DNA of 7,304 bases from Tardiphaga sp. (GTDB lineage Bacteria > Pseudomonadota > Alphaproteobacteria > Rhizobiales > Xanthobacteraceae). The notes beneath the pieces were generated by a model. It was not told the origin of the DNA, did no database searches, and was given only the letters and a program-made list of their open reading frames with translations. The stretch is taken from contig JAQGJF010000370.1 of NCBI GenBank assembly GCA_028290765.1, positions 1-7,304 of the forward strand, in the 5' to 3' direction. This document shows positions 7,149-7,304 of the stretch, in pieces; within the stretch, counting starts at the first letter, position 1, and each line of letters starts with the position of its first letter. The position numbers and the translations under genes were made by a program.

Positions 7149-7176
7149 ATACTAGGAGATTGATTCAGCCTGTCAA
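7149..7176 (-). promoter_or_regulatory. Sigma-70-type promoter of the bug-cupin-LLM-iclR operon
   Basis: On the - strand a perfect -35 box TTGACA (7176-7171) is followed after 16 bp by TAGTAT (7154-7149), a four-of-six match to TATAAT. The predicted start of transcription is near 7142, about 40 nt before the ATG at 7100. The AT-rich stretch 7113-7165 supports a promoter region. No comparably good promoter was seen in the gaps between the four genes. Confidence 0.55.
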
Positions 7177-7192
7177 GCGAGCACGCCCCGAT

Positions 7193-7304
7193 TCAAGACA
7201 GATCCACGTCAACGCCCAGCCGGACGCAGTCGTCACCCGCGAACATCCTGAATCTGAATTGAAAGACCGGCGCTAACTTCGCAGCGCAGCCGCCATTAGC
7301 GCCG
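7193..7304 (-). CDS. Possible 3' end of an unidentified gene
   Basis: A - strand frame is open from the window edge to a TGA at 7193-7195, giving 37 residues that end MFAGDDCVRLGVDVDLS. The terminal stretch has protein-like composition and a fair G/C bias at third codon positions, and the stop falls just before the operon promoter, as expected for an upstream gene in the same direction. I do not recognise the product. The tract is short enough to be chance, and a + strand frame through the same bases is also open for a few dozen codons. Confidence 0.3.
   Translation of the reverse strand, partial: GANGGCAAKLAPVFQFRFRMFAGDDCVRLGVDVDLS
7268..7304. repeat. 9-bp inverted repeat at the window edge
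   Basis: CGGCGCTAA (7268-7276) and TTAGCGCCG (7296-7304) are perfect inverted copies around a 19-nt spacer. The repeat could extend past the window. No T-run follows on either strand inside the window, so it is not a convincing intrinsic terminator; it may be a protein site, part of a coding region or chance. Confidence 0.4.

Overview
The window is high-GC DNA that reads like an alphaproteobacterium of the Bradyrhizobium/Rhodopseudomonas group (Nitrobacteraceae). This placement rests on strong G/C bias at third codon positions, a multi-PAS GGDEF-EAL receptor and an orphan Bug-type binding protein in a small catabolic-looking operon. It is an inference from style, not from a marker gene.

Left part (1-3492, + strand): one large gene encodes a membrane receptor for cyclic-di-GMP turnover. 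It has a periplasmic sensor between two membrane segments, then three PAS domains, a GGDEF domain and an EAL domain. Both catalytic motifs are intact, but the usual inhibitory I-site before GGDEF is absent.

Right part (3538-7100, - strand): four genes in one direction look like an operon, transcribed right to left. They are a Bug/TctC periplasmic binding protein, a small cupin, a luciferase-like flavin-dependent oxidoreductase (LLM) and an IclR-type regulator. Gaps are 35, 77 and about 82 bp. A TTGACA/TAGTAT promoter lies upstream at 7149-7176. Between it and the first ribosome binding site sits a perfect 7-bp-arm palindrome, ATTACAC-TAT-GTGTAAT, a good operator candidate. The simplest reading is a locally regulated cassette that captures a small organic acid or related compound and oxidises it with the LLM enzyme. 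The cupin would have an accessory or enzymatic role, and the IclR protein would sense the substrate or a product. The substrate cannot be told from sequence.

The LLM-iclR junction is the most unusual spot. The frame of iclR is open back into the LLM gene, but the best start is a GTG at 4353 with a strong AAGGA site. That leaves an untranslated leader of about 82 nt, bracketed by a 12-bp inverted repeat whose first arm covers the LLM stop codon and whose second arm ends next to the iclR ribosome binding site.

The two transcription units converge with only 45 bp between stop codons (3493-3537) and no clear terminator. The last ~110 bp may hold the 3' end of another - strand gene. No gene-free stretch exceeds 300 bp. 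I saw no tRNA, rRNA, CRISPR array, insertion sequence or phage gene.
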